Below, one piece after another: positions 10,070 through 15,764 of a DNA stretch of 16,736 nt (positions are counted from its first letter, which is position 1; every line of letters starts with the position of its first letter). Under the pieces are notes generated by a model. That model did no database searches and had not been told where the DNA came from. It was given only the letters and a program-made list of their open reading frames with translations. The stretch spans positions 1-16,736 of the forward strand of contig CAMPHE010000006.1 of the NCBI GenBank assembly GCA_946885815.1, written 5' to 3'. A program made the translations under genes and the position numbers. This DNA is from an uncultured Arenimonas sp. (GTDB lineage: Bacteria; Pseudomonadota; Gammaproteobacteria; Xanthomonadales; Xanthomonadaceae).

Positions 10070-10083
10070 TACGGGTGTAATCT
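10056..10083 (+). promoter_or_regulatory. Promoter of the BlaI-type regulator operon
   Basis: A perfect TTGACA (10056-10061) is followed after 16 nt by TAATCT (10078-10083), a three-of-six -10 element whose conserved first TA and last T are present. Transcription would start near 10090, giving a leader of about 20 nt before ATG 10111. The -10 overlaps operator copy 1, and copy 2 lies immediately after the start site. That arrangement suits repression by the encoded BlaI-type protein. Confidence 0.6.
10067..10082. promoter_or_regulatory. BlaI-type operator candidate, copy 1
   Basis: GATTAC-GGGT-GTAATC is a perfect 6-bp inverted repeat with a 4-nt centre. BlaI/MecI-type repressors bind palindromes with TAC/GTA half-sites, and this one resembles them with a GC-rich centre. 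The 14-nt core TTACGGGTGTAATC is repeated exactly 25 bp downstream. Those are the only two copies I find in the window. Confidence 0.6.
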
Positions 10084-10091
10084 CGCGACAT

Positions 10092-10107
10092 GTTTACGGG
10101 TGTAATC
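10092..10107. promoter_or_regulatory. BlaI-type operator candidate, copy 2
   Basis: GTTTAC-GGGT-GTAATC repeats the 14-nt core of copy 1 at 10094-10107, with TTAC/GTAA arms. It ends 3 nt before the chosen start codon at 10111. The 25-bp spacing from copy 1 is about two and a half helical turns, so dimers bound to the two sites would sit on roughly opposite faces of the DNA. Confidence 0.55.
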
Positions 10108-10110
10108 GAA

Positions 10111-10479
10111 ATGCAGATCAGTGACGCGGAATCGGTGGTGATGCAGGCGCTCTGGGAGCGGCAACCGCTCGGGGCCGACGAGGTCGTGGCCGCGGTCGCG
10201 GCCGGGCAGGGCTGGCAGGAGCCGACGGTGAAGACGCTGCTCAACCGGCTGCTGAAGAAGGGCGCGATCCGCGCCGATCGCGACGGCCGGCGCTTCCTGT
10301 ATTCGCCGGTGCTGCGGCGCGAGGACTGGCTCGGCCAGCAGAGCCGCAGCCTCGTCGACCGGCTGTTCGACGGCCGCGTCGCGCCGCTGGTCGCGCATTT
10401 CAGCGAGGCCGGCGGGCTTTCGAAGGACGACATCGCCGCGCTGCGGCGCCTGCTCCGGGAGATCGACGATGGCCAGTGA
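10111..10479 (+). CDS. BlaI/MecI/CopY-family transcriptional repressor
   Basis: This 122-residue winged-helix repressor opens with ISDAESVVMQALWERQPLGADEVV and has the recognition-helix region QEPTVKTLLNRLLKKGAI, followed by the wing RRFLYSPVL. The C-terminal dimerisation region APLVAHFSEAGGLSKDDIAAL aligns with the BlaI segment in which staphylococcal BlaI is cut before a Phe; here H96-F97 occupies that place, so cleavage by the partner protease is conceivable. An in-frame ATG exists at 10090, but ATG 10111 is preferred. Family members begin near MxISDAE, and the stretch between the two ATGs is filled by operator copy 2 directly at the expected transcription start. Shine-Dalgarno pairing before 10111 is weak, which leaves some doubt. 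The gene overlaps the M56 peptidase gene by 11 nt, the standard blaI-blaR1 order. The encoded protein probably represses its own operon. Confidence 0.9.
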   Translation: MQISDAESVVMQALWERQPLGADEVVAAVAAGQGWQEPTVKTLLNRLLKKGAIRADRDGRRFLYSPVLRREDWLGQQSRSLVDRLFDGRVAPLVAHFSEAGGLSKDDIAALRRLLREIDDGQ

Positions 10480-11992
10480 ACTCGCCGCCCTGCTGTACGA
10501 GACGACGCTCGCGACGAGCGCCGCGGTGCTGCTGGTGTTGCTGCTGCGTGGGCCGGTCCGCCGCGGCTTCGGCGCGGGCGCGGCCTATGCGCTGTGGTGG
10601 CTGGTGCCGGCCGCACTCGTCGCGGTCCTGCTGCCGGCGGCGGCGGAGCCGGTCGTGCCGCCGCTGGGCGATGCGATCGCCTTCACCGCGAACCTGCCAC
10701 GCGCGGAAGCGGTCTCGGCCGTCGCGGATCGTTCGATCGACGGGCTCGCCGCCGCGTGGGTGGTCGGCGTCATGACCATGCTGCTGGCGATGGCGTGGCG
10801 TCAGGGCCGCTTCGTCGCCGGGCTCGGCCCCCTTCAGCGCACGCCCGACGGCCATCTGCGCAGCGTCGCCACCCGCGGCCTGCCGGCGGTGATCGGCCTG
10901 CGCCCCCGCATCGTCCTGCCGGGCGATTTCGAACAGCGCTACACCGCGCCGGAACGCGACCTCGTGCTCGCGCACGAACGCGTGCACCTGCGGCGCGGCG
11001 ACGTGCCGGTCTGCGCGTTGTCGGCGCTGCTGCGCGCCGTGTTCTGGTTCAACCCGCTGCTGCACCTGGCCGCCTCGCGTTTCCGCAGCGACCAGGAATT
11101 CGCCTGCGACGCGGCGGTACTGCGTCGCCACCCCGACCAGCGCCGCGCCTACGGCGAAGCGCTGCTGAAGTCGAAGCTGGCCGGCGACCCGTTGCCGTTC
11201 GGCTGCCACTGGTACGGAACCCACCCCCTGAAGGAGCGCTTCGCGATGATCGTCCGCACGCAACCCTCCACCCGCCGCCATCTCGCCGGCCTGGCCCTCG
11301 GCACCCTCCTCGCGCTGGCGACCGCCGCCACCGCATGGGCCACGCAGCCCGCCCCGGTCGCGAAGATCCCGCCCGGAAAGATCGCCCTCGACGTGGCCTT
11401 CAAGGTCGACGACGACGAGGGCTACGCCCGGGTCGCCACGCTCGTCCTCGCACCGGGCGAAGCCGGTCGCGAGGATTTCGAACATGCGGGCGAACCATGG
11501 GAAAGCACGTGGACCGTGACGCCGCTCGCCGACGGGACTTTCGACCTCGCGGCGAAGCTCGTTCGCGATGGCGAGGTGGTCGCGGAACCGAGGATGATCC
11601 TGCGCGACACCGCGGCGATCGGCGTCGGGCAGGATGATGCCGAAGGCGCGTTCCACGGCATCGCCGTCGAAGTCGCGGTCCGCCTCGGCCCGCCGGCGCC
11701 CGGCATGGCCGCGGTCGGCATCCGCGGCGAGGTGCCGGCCTATCCGGCTGCCGCGAACGAGGCAGGCGAGGGCGGCGTGGTCATGCTCGAGCTCGTGGTG
11801 GGTACCGACGGCAAGGTCGTCGACGCCCAGGTGCTCGCGGACGGCAGCACGATCGCCGCCGATTCGTCGATCGCGCAGAACACGCTGGCCGCCGCCCGGA
11901 AGTGGACGCTCGAGCCGGCGACGAAGAACGGCGTCGCCGTGCAGGGCACGGTGCGCGTGCCGGTGCGCTTCGAGCCCGATCCCGTCGAGTGA
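10469..11992 (+). CDS. M56 (BlaR1-like) membrane metallopeptidase with TonB-like C-terminal domain
   Basis: This 507-residue inner-membrane protein begins with hydrophobic segments near residues 13-30, 38-58 and 92-110. A peptidase M56 core follows with H169-E170-R-V-H173, E210 in QEFACDAAV as the likely third zinc ligand, and the family string YGEALLKSKLAG. A last membrane span near 271-290 leads to a periplasmic part of about 215 residues. BlaR1 and MecR1 carry a penicillin-binding sensor there; this protein instead has an unrecognised beta-rich stretch (about 300-410). It ends in a TonB C-terminal-like domain (about 420-505: VPAYPAAANEAGEGGVVMLELVVGTDGKV and later AARKWTLEPA). GGGAGA (10457-10462) lies 6 nt before ATG 10469, inside the repressor gene. 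By analogy it senses an envelope signal and inactivates the BlaI-type repressor, but no beta-lactam-binding motif is visible. It ends 3 nt before a convergent nuclease gene. Confidence 0.88.
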   Translation: MASELAALLYETTLATSAAVLLVLLLRGPVRRGFGAGAAYALWWLVPAALVAVLLPAAAEPVVPPLGDAIAFTANLPRAEAVSAVADRSIDGLAAAWVVGVMTMLLAMAWRQGRFVAGLGPLQRTPDGHLRSVATRGLPAVIGLRPRIVLPGDFEQRYTAPERDLVLAHERVHLRRGDVPVCALSALLRAVFWFNPLLHLAASRFRSDQEFACDAAVLRRHPDQRRAYGEALLKSKLAGDPLPFGCHWYGTHPLKERFAMIVRTQPSTRRHLAGLALGTLLALATAATAWATQPAPVAKIPPGKIALDVAFKVDDDEGYARVATLVLAPGEAGREDFEHAGEPWESTWTVTPLADGTFDLAAKLVRDGEVVAEPRMILRDTAAIGVGQDDAEGAFHGIAVEVAVRLGPPAPGMAAVGIRGEVPAYPAAANEAGEGGVVMLELVVGTDGKVVDAQVLADGSTIAADSSIAQNTLAAARKWTLEPATKNGVAVQGTVRVPVRFEPDPVE

Positions 11993-11995
11993 CGG

Positions 11996-12838
11996 TCAGC
12001 GCGGCGGAACCACCGCCGCCTCGATCAGCGCCGACAGCCGGAACGCCGCCTGCAGGATGCGGCGTTCCGCCAGCGGCCGGTGCCGGTCGAGATAGTCGTC
12101 GCGCAGGACGTGGCCGCGCGGGTAGAGCGGCGTGTCGGCGATGAGGCGGCACGATTCGATGGCCCAGCCCCGCGCCACGTCGGGGTCCGCGAGCGCCGGC
12201 TCGACGGCCACCGCCGAACGCGTCTGAAGCCGGTCGGCGTAGGCCGACCGGTCCAGCCCGGCGCTCGCGAGCATCCAGTAATCCCAGATCCGGTGCAGGT
12301 TGGTGCCCTCGCTGCCGTCGCGCGCGCCGCGGCCGCGGTACTGGATCTGGTAGTTGTTGCCGCCGCGGTCGTGGCGGAAGCCGGCATGCATCGGCTGGTG
12401 CACGTCGCCGACGAAATGCACGAGGAACTTCAGCGCCTGCGCGCGCTCGGCATCGCTGCGGCCGCGGTCGGCCAGGATCGCCCGCTGGGCGTCGATCGCA
12501 CCGACGATGCAGTCCCCGTCCGGGCAATCGCGCGCGGCCTGCAGGTCGCAGTCGGCGCCGCGGGGGAAATTCACGTAATGCCAGTGTTCGCTTCGCTTGC
12601 CGAGAGGATGCCCGGCGGAGCGCGATTCGGCGCGGATCTCGTCGGCCCACGCGGCGACGCCGGCGAGCGTCGGGTCCGGTTCGGCGGCCAGCAGCCGCGC
12701 GACTTCGGCCTGCGCCGCGGGAGAGAGCCGGCGCTGGGCCAGTTCTCCGACCAGTTCGTGGCCTTCGCGGCTCCACGCCGAAGCGTCCGCGGTGAAAGCC
12801 AGCAGGCACAGCGCGAGCATCGCGTTCTTCATGGGCAT
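11996..12838 (-). CDS. Secreted S1/P1-type zinc nuclease
   Basis: This 280-residue precursor has a signal peptide (MKNAMLALCLLAFTADASA) with predicted cleavage after ASA, leaving Trp22 as the new N-terminus. S1/P1 nucleases use the amino group of an N-terminal Trp as a zinc ligand. All nine zinc-binding residues expected from P1 nuclease are present: W22, H27, D66, H87, H141, D145, H151, H182 and D186. The enzyme should degrade single-stranded DNA and RNA, with 3'-nucleotidase activity, in the periplasm or medium, perhaps for nucleotide or phosphate scavenging. A Stenotrophomonas maltophilia homologue is known. Two start codons are possible, ATG 12838 and ATG 12832; the upstream GGGTAAAG fits either, and only two residues differ. 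Four cysteines of the mature part (CDL, DCPDGDC, ESC regions) could form disulfides. It is convergent with the M56 gene and divergent from gap. Confidence 0.95.
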   Translation of the reverse strand: MPMKNAMLALCLLAFTADASAWSREGHELVGELAQRRLSPAAQAEVARLLAAEPDPTLAGVAAWADEIRAESRSAGHPLGKRSEHWHYVNFPRGADCDLQAARDCPDGDCIVGAIDAQRAILADRGRSDAERAQALKFLVHFVGDVHQPMHAGFRHDRGGNNYQIQYRGRGARDGSEGTNLHRIWDYWMLASAGLDRSAYADRLQTRSAVAVEPALADPDVARGWAIESCRLIADTPLYPRGHVLRDDYLDRHRPLAERRILQAAFRLSALIEAAVVPPR

Positions 12839-12905
12839 CGACTTTACCCGAGGGGCACTGAACCGCGGTACGGCCCGGAGGAATGCGCGAACCCGCCGGG
12901 GCGGC

Positions 12906-12911
12906 TAAAAT
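12906..12911 (+). promoter_or_regulatory. Likely -10 element of the gap promoter
   Basis: TAAAAT (five of six to TATAAT) is the most AT-rich spot in the divergent nuclease/gap intergenic region, 52 nt before ATG 12964. No good -35 is found at 16-18 nt (best ATGCGC, two of six), so the promoter may need an activator or may depend mainly on its -10. The element is followed by GCGG, resembling the AAATGCCG context upstream of pgk. Confidence 0.45.
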
Positions 12912-12963
12912 GCGGGGCTTCCCGCCCACCCCACGTCCGGCCGTCGCCGGTCCAGGAGAAACC

Positions 12964-13977
12964 ATGACCATCAAGGTCGCCATCAACGGCTACGGCCGCA
13001 TCGGTCGCAACATCCTGCGCGCGCTGTACGAAGCCGGCCGCACGAACGAGATCCGCATCGTCGCGATCAACGACCTCGGCGACGCCGCGACCAATGCGCA
13101 CCTGACCCGTTTCGACACCGCGCACGGCAAGTTCAACGCCGACGTGAAGGTCGACGGCGACCACATGGTGGTGAACGGCGACCGCATCCGCGTGTGCGCG
13201 GAACGCGACCCGTCCAGGCTGCCGTGGGCCGAGCTCGGCGTCGACGTGGTCTACGAGTGCACCGGGCTGTTCACGTCGAAGGCTAAGGCCGGCGCGCACC
13301 TGGCCGCCGGCGCGAAGAAGGTGATCATCTCCGCCCCGGGTGGCAGCGACGTCGACAACACGATCGTCTACGGCGTCAACCACGGCACGCTGAAGGCGTC
13401 GGACACGGTGATCTCCAACGCGTCGTGCACCACCAACTGCCTCGCGCCGCTGGCGAAGGTGCTGCATGGCGAGATCGGCATCGTGCACGGCCTGATGACG
13501 ACGATCCACGCCTACACCAACGACCAGGTGCTGACGGACGTCTACCACAGCGACCTGCGCCGGGCCCGCTCGGCGACGATGTCGCAGATCCCGACCAAGA
13601 CCGGCGCCGCCGCCGCGGTCGGCCTGGTGCTGCCGGAACTCAACGGCAAGCTCACCGGTTTCTCGATGCGCGTGCCGACGATCAACGTCTCGGTCGTCGA
13701 CCTGTCGTTCGTCGCGAAGCGCGAGACCACGAAGGAAGAAATCGACGCCGTCGTGAAGGCCGCGAGCGAAGGCGAGCTGAAGGGCATCCTCGGCTTCAAC
13801 ACGCAGCCGCTGGTGTCGGCCGACTTCAACCACGACCCGCGCAGCTCGATCTACGACAGCACGCTGACGCAGGTGATGGGCGGCACGCTGGTGAAGGTCT
13901 GCTCGTGGTACGACAACGAGTGGGGCTTCTCCAACCGCATGCTCGACACCACGCTGGCCCTGATGGCCGCGAAATAA
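12964..13977 (+). CDS. gap: Glyceraldehyde-3-phosphate dehydrogenase, NAD type
   Basis: This 337-residue cytosolic enzyme of glycolysis and gluconeogenesis oxidises glyceraldehyde 3-phosphate to 1,3-bisphosphoglycerate, the substrate of the PGK encoded downstream. The Rossmann motif [10 protein letters not shown] is followed by AINDL, with D37 at the position that favours NAD over NADP. The catalytic string [12 protein letters not shown] holds C155, and H182 lies in HAYTNDQ. Phosphate-binding blocks RRARSAT and the C-terminal [11 protein letters not shown] are intact, and the length is normal. AGGAG (12954-12958) sits 5 nt before ATG 12964, the clearest ribosome binding site in the window. 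The gene has a promoter-like -10 upstream and a strong terminator downstream, so it is probably transcribed alone. Which isoform it represents (main glycolytic gap or a second copy) cannot be told from one window. Confidence 0.97.
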   Translation: MTIKVAINGYGRIGRNILRALYEAGRTNEIRIVAINDLGDAATNAHLTRFDTAHGKFNADVKVDGDHMVVNGDRIRVCAERDPSRLPWAELGVDVVYECTGLFTSKAKAGAHLAAGAKKVIISAPGGSDVDNTIVYGVNHGTLKASDTVISNASCTTNCLAPLAKVLHGEIGIVHGLMTTIHAYTNDQVLTDVYHSDLRRARSATMSQIPTKTGAAAAVGLVLPELNGKLTGFSMRVPTINVSVVDLSFVAKRETTKEEIDAVVKAASEGELKGILGFNTQPLVSADFNHDPRSSIYDSTLTQVMGGTLVKVCSWYDNEWGFSNRMLDTTLALMAAK

Positions 13978-13984
13978 CGGCGCG

Positions 13985-14003
13985 GGAGCGGCTTCCGCCG
14001 CGA
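13985..14003 (+). repeat. REP-like palindrome, copy 1 (no GTAG head)
   Basis: GGAGCGGCTTCCGCCGCGA contains GCGGC/GCCGC arms around TTCC. It differs at one base of 19 from copy 2, which lies inverted about 70 bases away. It starts 8 bases after the gap stop codon and lacks the GTAG head seen in copy 2, so it may be a degenerate element. Confidence 0.6.
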
Positions 14004-14022
14004 TTCCAACCCCTCACGGATG

Positions 14023-14054
14023 GAGCCCCGGGAAACCGGGGCTCTTTCTTTTCC
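14023..14054 (+). terminator. Rho-independent terminator of gap
   Basis: GAGCCCCGG (14023-14031) pairs perfectly with CCGGGGCTC (14036-14044) around a GAAA tetraloop, followed by TTTCTTTTCC. It is a 9-bp GC-rich stem with a stable loop and a clear T-tract, 46 bases after the gap stop. It terminates plus-strand transcription and sits between the two REP-like copies. On the minus strand no T-tract follows the stem, so it is probably not bidirectional. Confidence 0.92.
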
Positions 14055-14072
14055 TGCAGGCCTTCAATGCCT

Positions 14073-14094
14073 TCGCGGCTGAAGCCGCTCCTAC
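14073..14094 (-). repeat. GTAG-headed REP element, copy 2
   Basis: Read on the minus strand, the element is GTAG followed by GGAGCGGCTTCAGCCGCGA (the G of GTAG and of GGAG are shared with no gap beyond that), with a perfect GCGGCT-TC-AGCCGC palindrome. GTAG-headed REPs of this kind are dispersed through Stenotrophomonas and Xanthomonas relatives and are linked to RAYT transposase-like proteins. No RAYT gene is in the window. The TAG of the head (minus strand, 14091-14093) is the stop codon of the tsaC-like gene, so the hairpin forms the immediate 3' end of that message. Confidence 0.75.
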
Positions 14095-15071
14095 AGGGCG
14101 TCGTCGTCGATCGTGCCGGCGCCGGCGGCCGACCGCCGCAACCGGTCCCGCACCGCCGCCCACGCTTCGCCATCCGGCGGGCGCTCCACCAGCAGCAGGT
14201 TCGCCCCGCGCCCGTCGAGCGACCGCAGCGCCGCATACAGCCCGTGCGCGAATGCCGCCGCATCCGCCGGCAGCGCGAGCCCGGCGGTGTCCGCCGGCAG
14301 CCGCTCGAGTGCCAGCACCTGCACCCGCTTGCCGAAGGCCGCCTGCTGTCGCGCCTCGTTCTCGAGCGCGGCGCGCGGCAGCATCAGAAGCGGCGTGCGC
14401 GGCGCGTAATGCGCTTCGAGCGTACCTGACGCGCGCGGGCTGTCGGCGCCGGGGCCGACGTCGACGCGTCCGATCACCGCCTCGAGCTGCGCGTGCGTGA
14501 TCATCCCCGGCCGCAGGACGCGCGGGGACGCACCGGACAGGTCGACGATCGTGCTCTCGATGCCGACATCGCTGTCGCCACCGTCGAGCACTATCGGCAC
14601 CGCGTCGCCGAATTCGTCGCGCACATGCGCCGCCGACGTCGGACTGATGCGGCCGAAGCGGTTGGCCGACGGCGCCGCCAGCCCGCCGCCGAACGCGCGC
14701 AGTACCTGCAGCGCGAGCGGATGCGCCGGGCAGCGCAGCCCCACCGTGTCCTGACCCCCGGTGACGTCGTCGGCCACGCGCGCGCCACGGCGCACGATCA
14801 TCGTCAGCGGGCCCGGCCAGAACGCGGCGGCGAGCGCACGTGCCGCCGGCGGCACGTCACGCGCCCAGTCGTCGATCGCCGCGGCATCGGCCACGTGCAC
14901 GATCAGCGGATGGTCGGCCGGGCGGCCTTTCAGCGCGAAGATCCGCCGCACCGCGGCCGGGTCCGACGCGTCCGCCGCCAGGCCGTACACCGTCTCGGTC
15001 GGCAGGCCGATCGCCTCGCCACGGCGCAGCGCCGCGACCGCATCGGCGACGCTGGCGCCCGCGGCGGTCAT
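14091..15071 (-). CDS. L-threonylcarbamoyladenylate synthase, Sua5 type (TsaC2)
   Basis: This 326-residue protein makes threonylcarbamoyl-AMP from threonine, bicarbonate and ATP for the universal t6A37 modification of ANN-decoding tRNAs. The YrdC domain (about residues 5-195) shows GLPTETVYGLAADA, KGRPADHPL, WPGPLTMIV, TVGLRCPAHP and APSANRFGRISPT, then ESTIVDLSG and RPGMIT. A linker with SGTLEAHYAPRTP, equivalent to the Sua5 interdomain loop, leads to a C-terminal Sua5 domain (about 235-326). The length is therefore of the long Sua5 class rather than the roughly 190-residue TsaC/YrdC class. ATG 15071 overlaps the stop of the upstream acetyltransferase gene by 4 nt (ATGA), indicating translational coupling. 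The reading frame continues open far upstream, but that is antisense noise within pgk. Its stop codon lies in a REP element. Confidence 0.94.
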   Translation of the reverse strand: MTAAGASVADAVAALRRGEAIGLPTETVYGLAADASDPAAVRRIFALKGRPADHPLIVHVADAAAIDDWARDVPPAARALAAAFWPGPLTMIVRRGARVADDVTGGQDTVGLRCPAHPLALQVLRAFGGGLAAPSANRFGRISPTSAAHVRDEFGDAVPIVLDGGDSDVGIESTIVDLSGASPRVLRPGMITHAQLEAVIGRVDVGPGADSPRASGTLEAHYAPRTPLLMLPRAALENEARQQAAFGKRVQVLALERLPADTAGLALPADAAAFAHGLYAALRSLDGRGANLLLVERPPDGEAWAAVRDRLRRSAAGAGTIDDDAL

Positions 15072-15676
15072 GCGGCGACGAACTCGGGCCGCAGCAGGCC
15101 GTACAGGTACGAATCGCAGACCTCGCCGTTCACGCGCCAGCGGTTGCGGGCGAGTCCCTCGCGGCGGAAGCCCAGTTTCTCGAGCAGCTGCCACGAGCGT
15201 TCGTTGCGCGGATCGACATCGGCTTCGATCCGCTCCAGGCCGAACGCCTCGAACCCGTGCGCGATCGCGCCACGCAGCATCTCGGCAGCGAAGCCGCGGC
15301 CGTGGTGCGGGCGCGCGAGCGAGTATCCGACTTCGGCGCGGCACTGCGGCCCGTTCAGCGCGAAAAAGGTCGTCGTGCCGACCAGCCGGTCGCTGGCCCG
15401 CTCGGCGACGGCCCACGCCACCACCGACGGCGGTTCCATCGACAGCCGCTGCCCGAGATACGCGTGGGCCTGCGCCAGGCTCGTCCACGCCGGGAAGCTC
15501 CAGTAGCGCGTGATCTCCGGGTCCGAATACACCGCGAAGATGTCGTGCGCGTCCTCGGCGCGGTACGGGCGCAGCCGCAGTCGCGCGGTCTCGACCACGG
15601 GGGGCCGCGCCGGGGCCGGCGCCTCCACGCGGGTCTCGTCGCGGGCGTTCACGGCGATCGTCGACAGGTTCGGCAT
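15068..15676 (-). CDS. GNAT-family N-acetyltransferase (RimJ/RimL type)
   Basis: This 202-residue acetyltransferase is of the Acetyltransf_3 kind. The start of the domain is [33 protein letters not shown] (about residues 30-62). The acetyl-CoA pyrophosphate loop is in [12 protein letters not shown], and the C-terminal [18 protein letters not shown] is the usual helix and beta-bulge segment. Homologues acetylate ribosomal protein N-termini, small amines or antibiotics; the substrate here is unknown. ATG 15676 is chosen because GGGAGA lies about 10 nt upstream on the minus strand and the longer open frame (to 15934) would overlap pgk. About 25 residues before the domain are poorly conserved and probably flexible. 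It overlaps the Sua5-type gene by 4 nt, so the two form an operon, and it is divergent from pgk. Confidence 0.88.
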   Translation of the reverse strand: MPNLSTIAVNARDETRVEAPAPARPPVVETARLRLRPYRAEDAHDIFAVYSDPEITRYWSFPAWTSLAQAHAYLGQRLSMEPPSVVAWAVAERASDRLVGTTTFFALNGPQCRAEVGYSLARPHHGRGFAAEMLRGAIAHGFEAFGLERIEADVDPRNERSWQLLEKLGFRREGLARNRWRVNGEVCDSYLYGLLRPEFVAA

Positions 15677-15705
15677 GCGCGCATTCTCCCACGCGGCCGC
15701 GGCGT

Positions 15706-15734
15706 TTGCGGCGCGCTGCGCGACCGGGGAAAAT
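15706..15734 (+). promoter_or_regulatory. Likely sigma-70 promoter of pgk
   Basis: TTGCGG (15706-15711, keeping the important TTG) is 17 nt from GAAAAT (15729-15734, four of six to TATAAT). Transcription would start near 15741, leaving a leader of about 24 nt before ATG 15765. The arrangement closely parallels the tkt promoter. The 5' end of the divergent acetyltransferase gene is only 30 bases away. Confidence 0.5.
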
Positions 15735-15764
15735 GCCGCCTTTCCCGTTCCGGAGCCACCCCGC

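Noticed and set aside
10090..10110. Upstream ATG 10090 as start of the BlaI-type repressor
   Set aside because: It sits at the likely transcription start, and the added residues are encoded by operator copy 2; family members start near the ATG at 10111.
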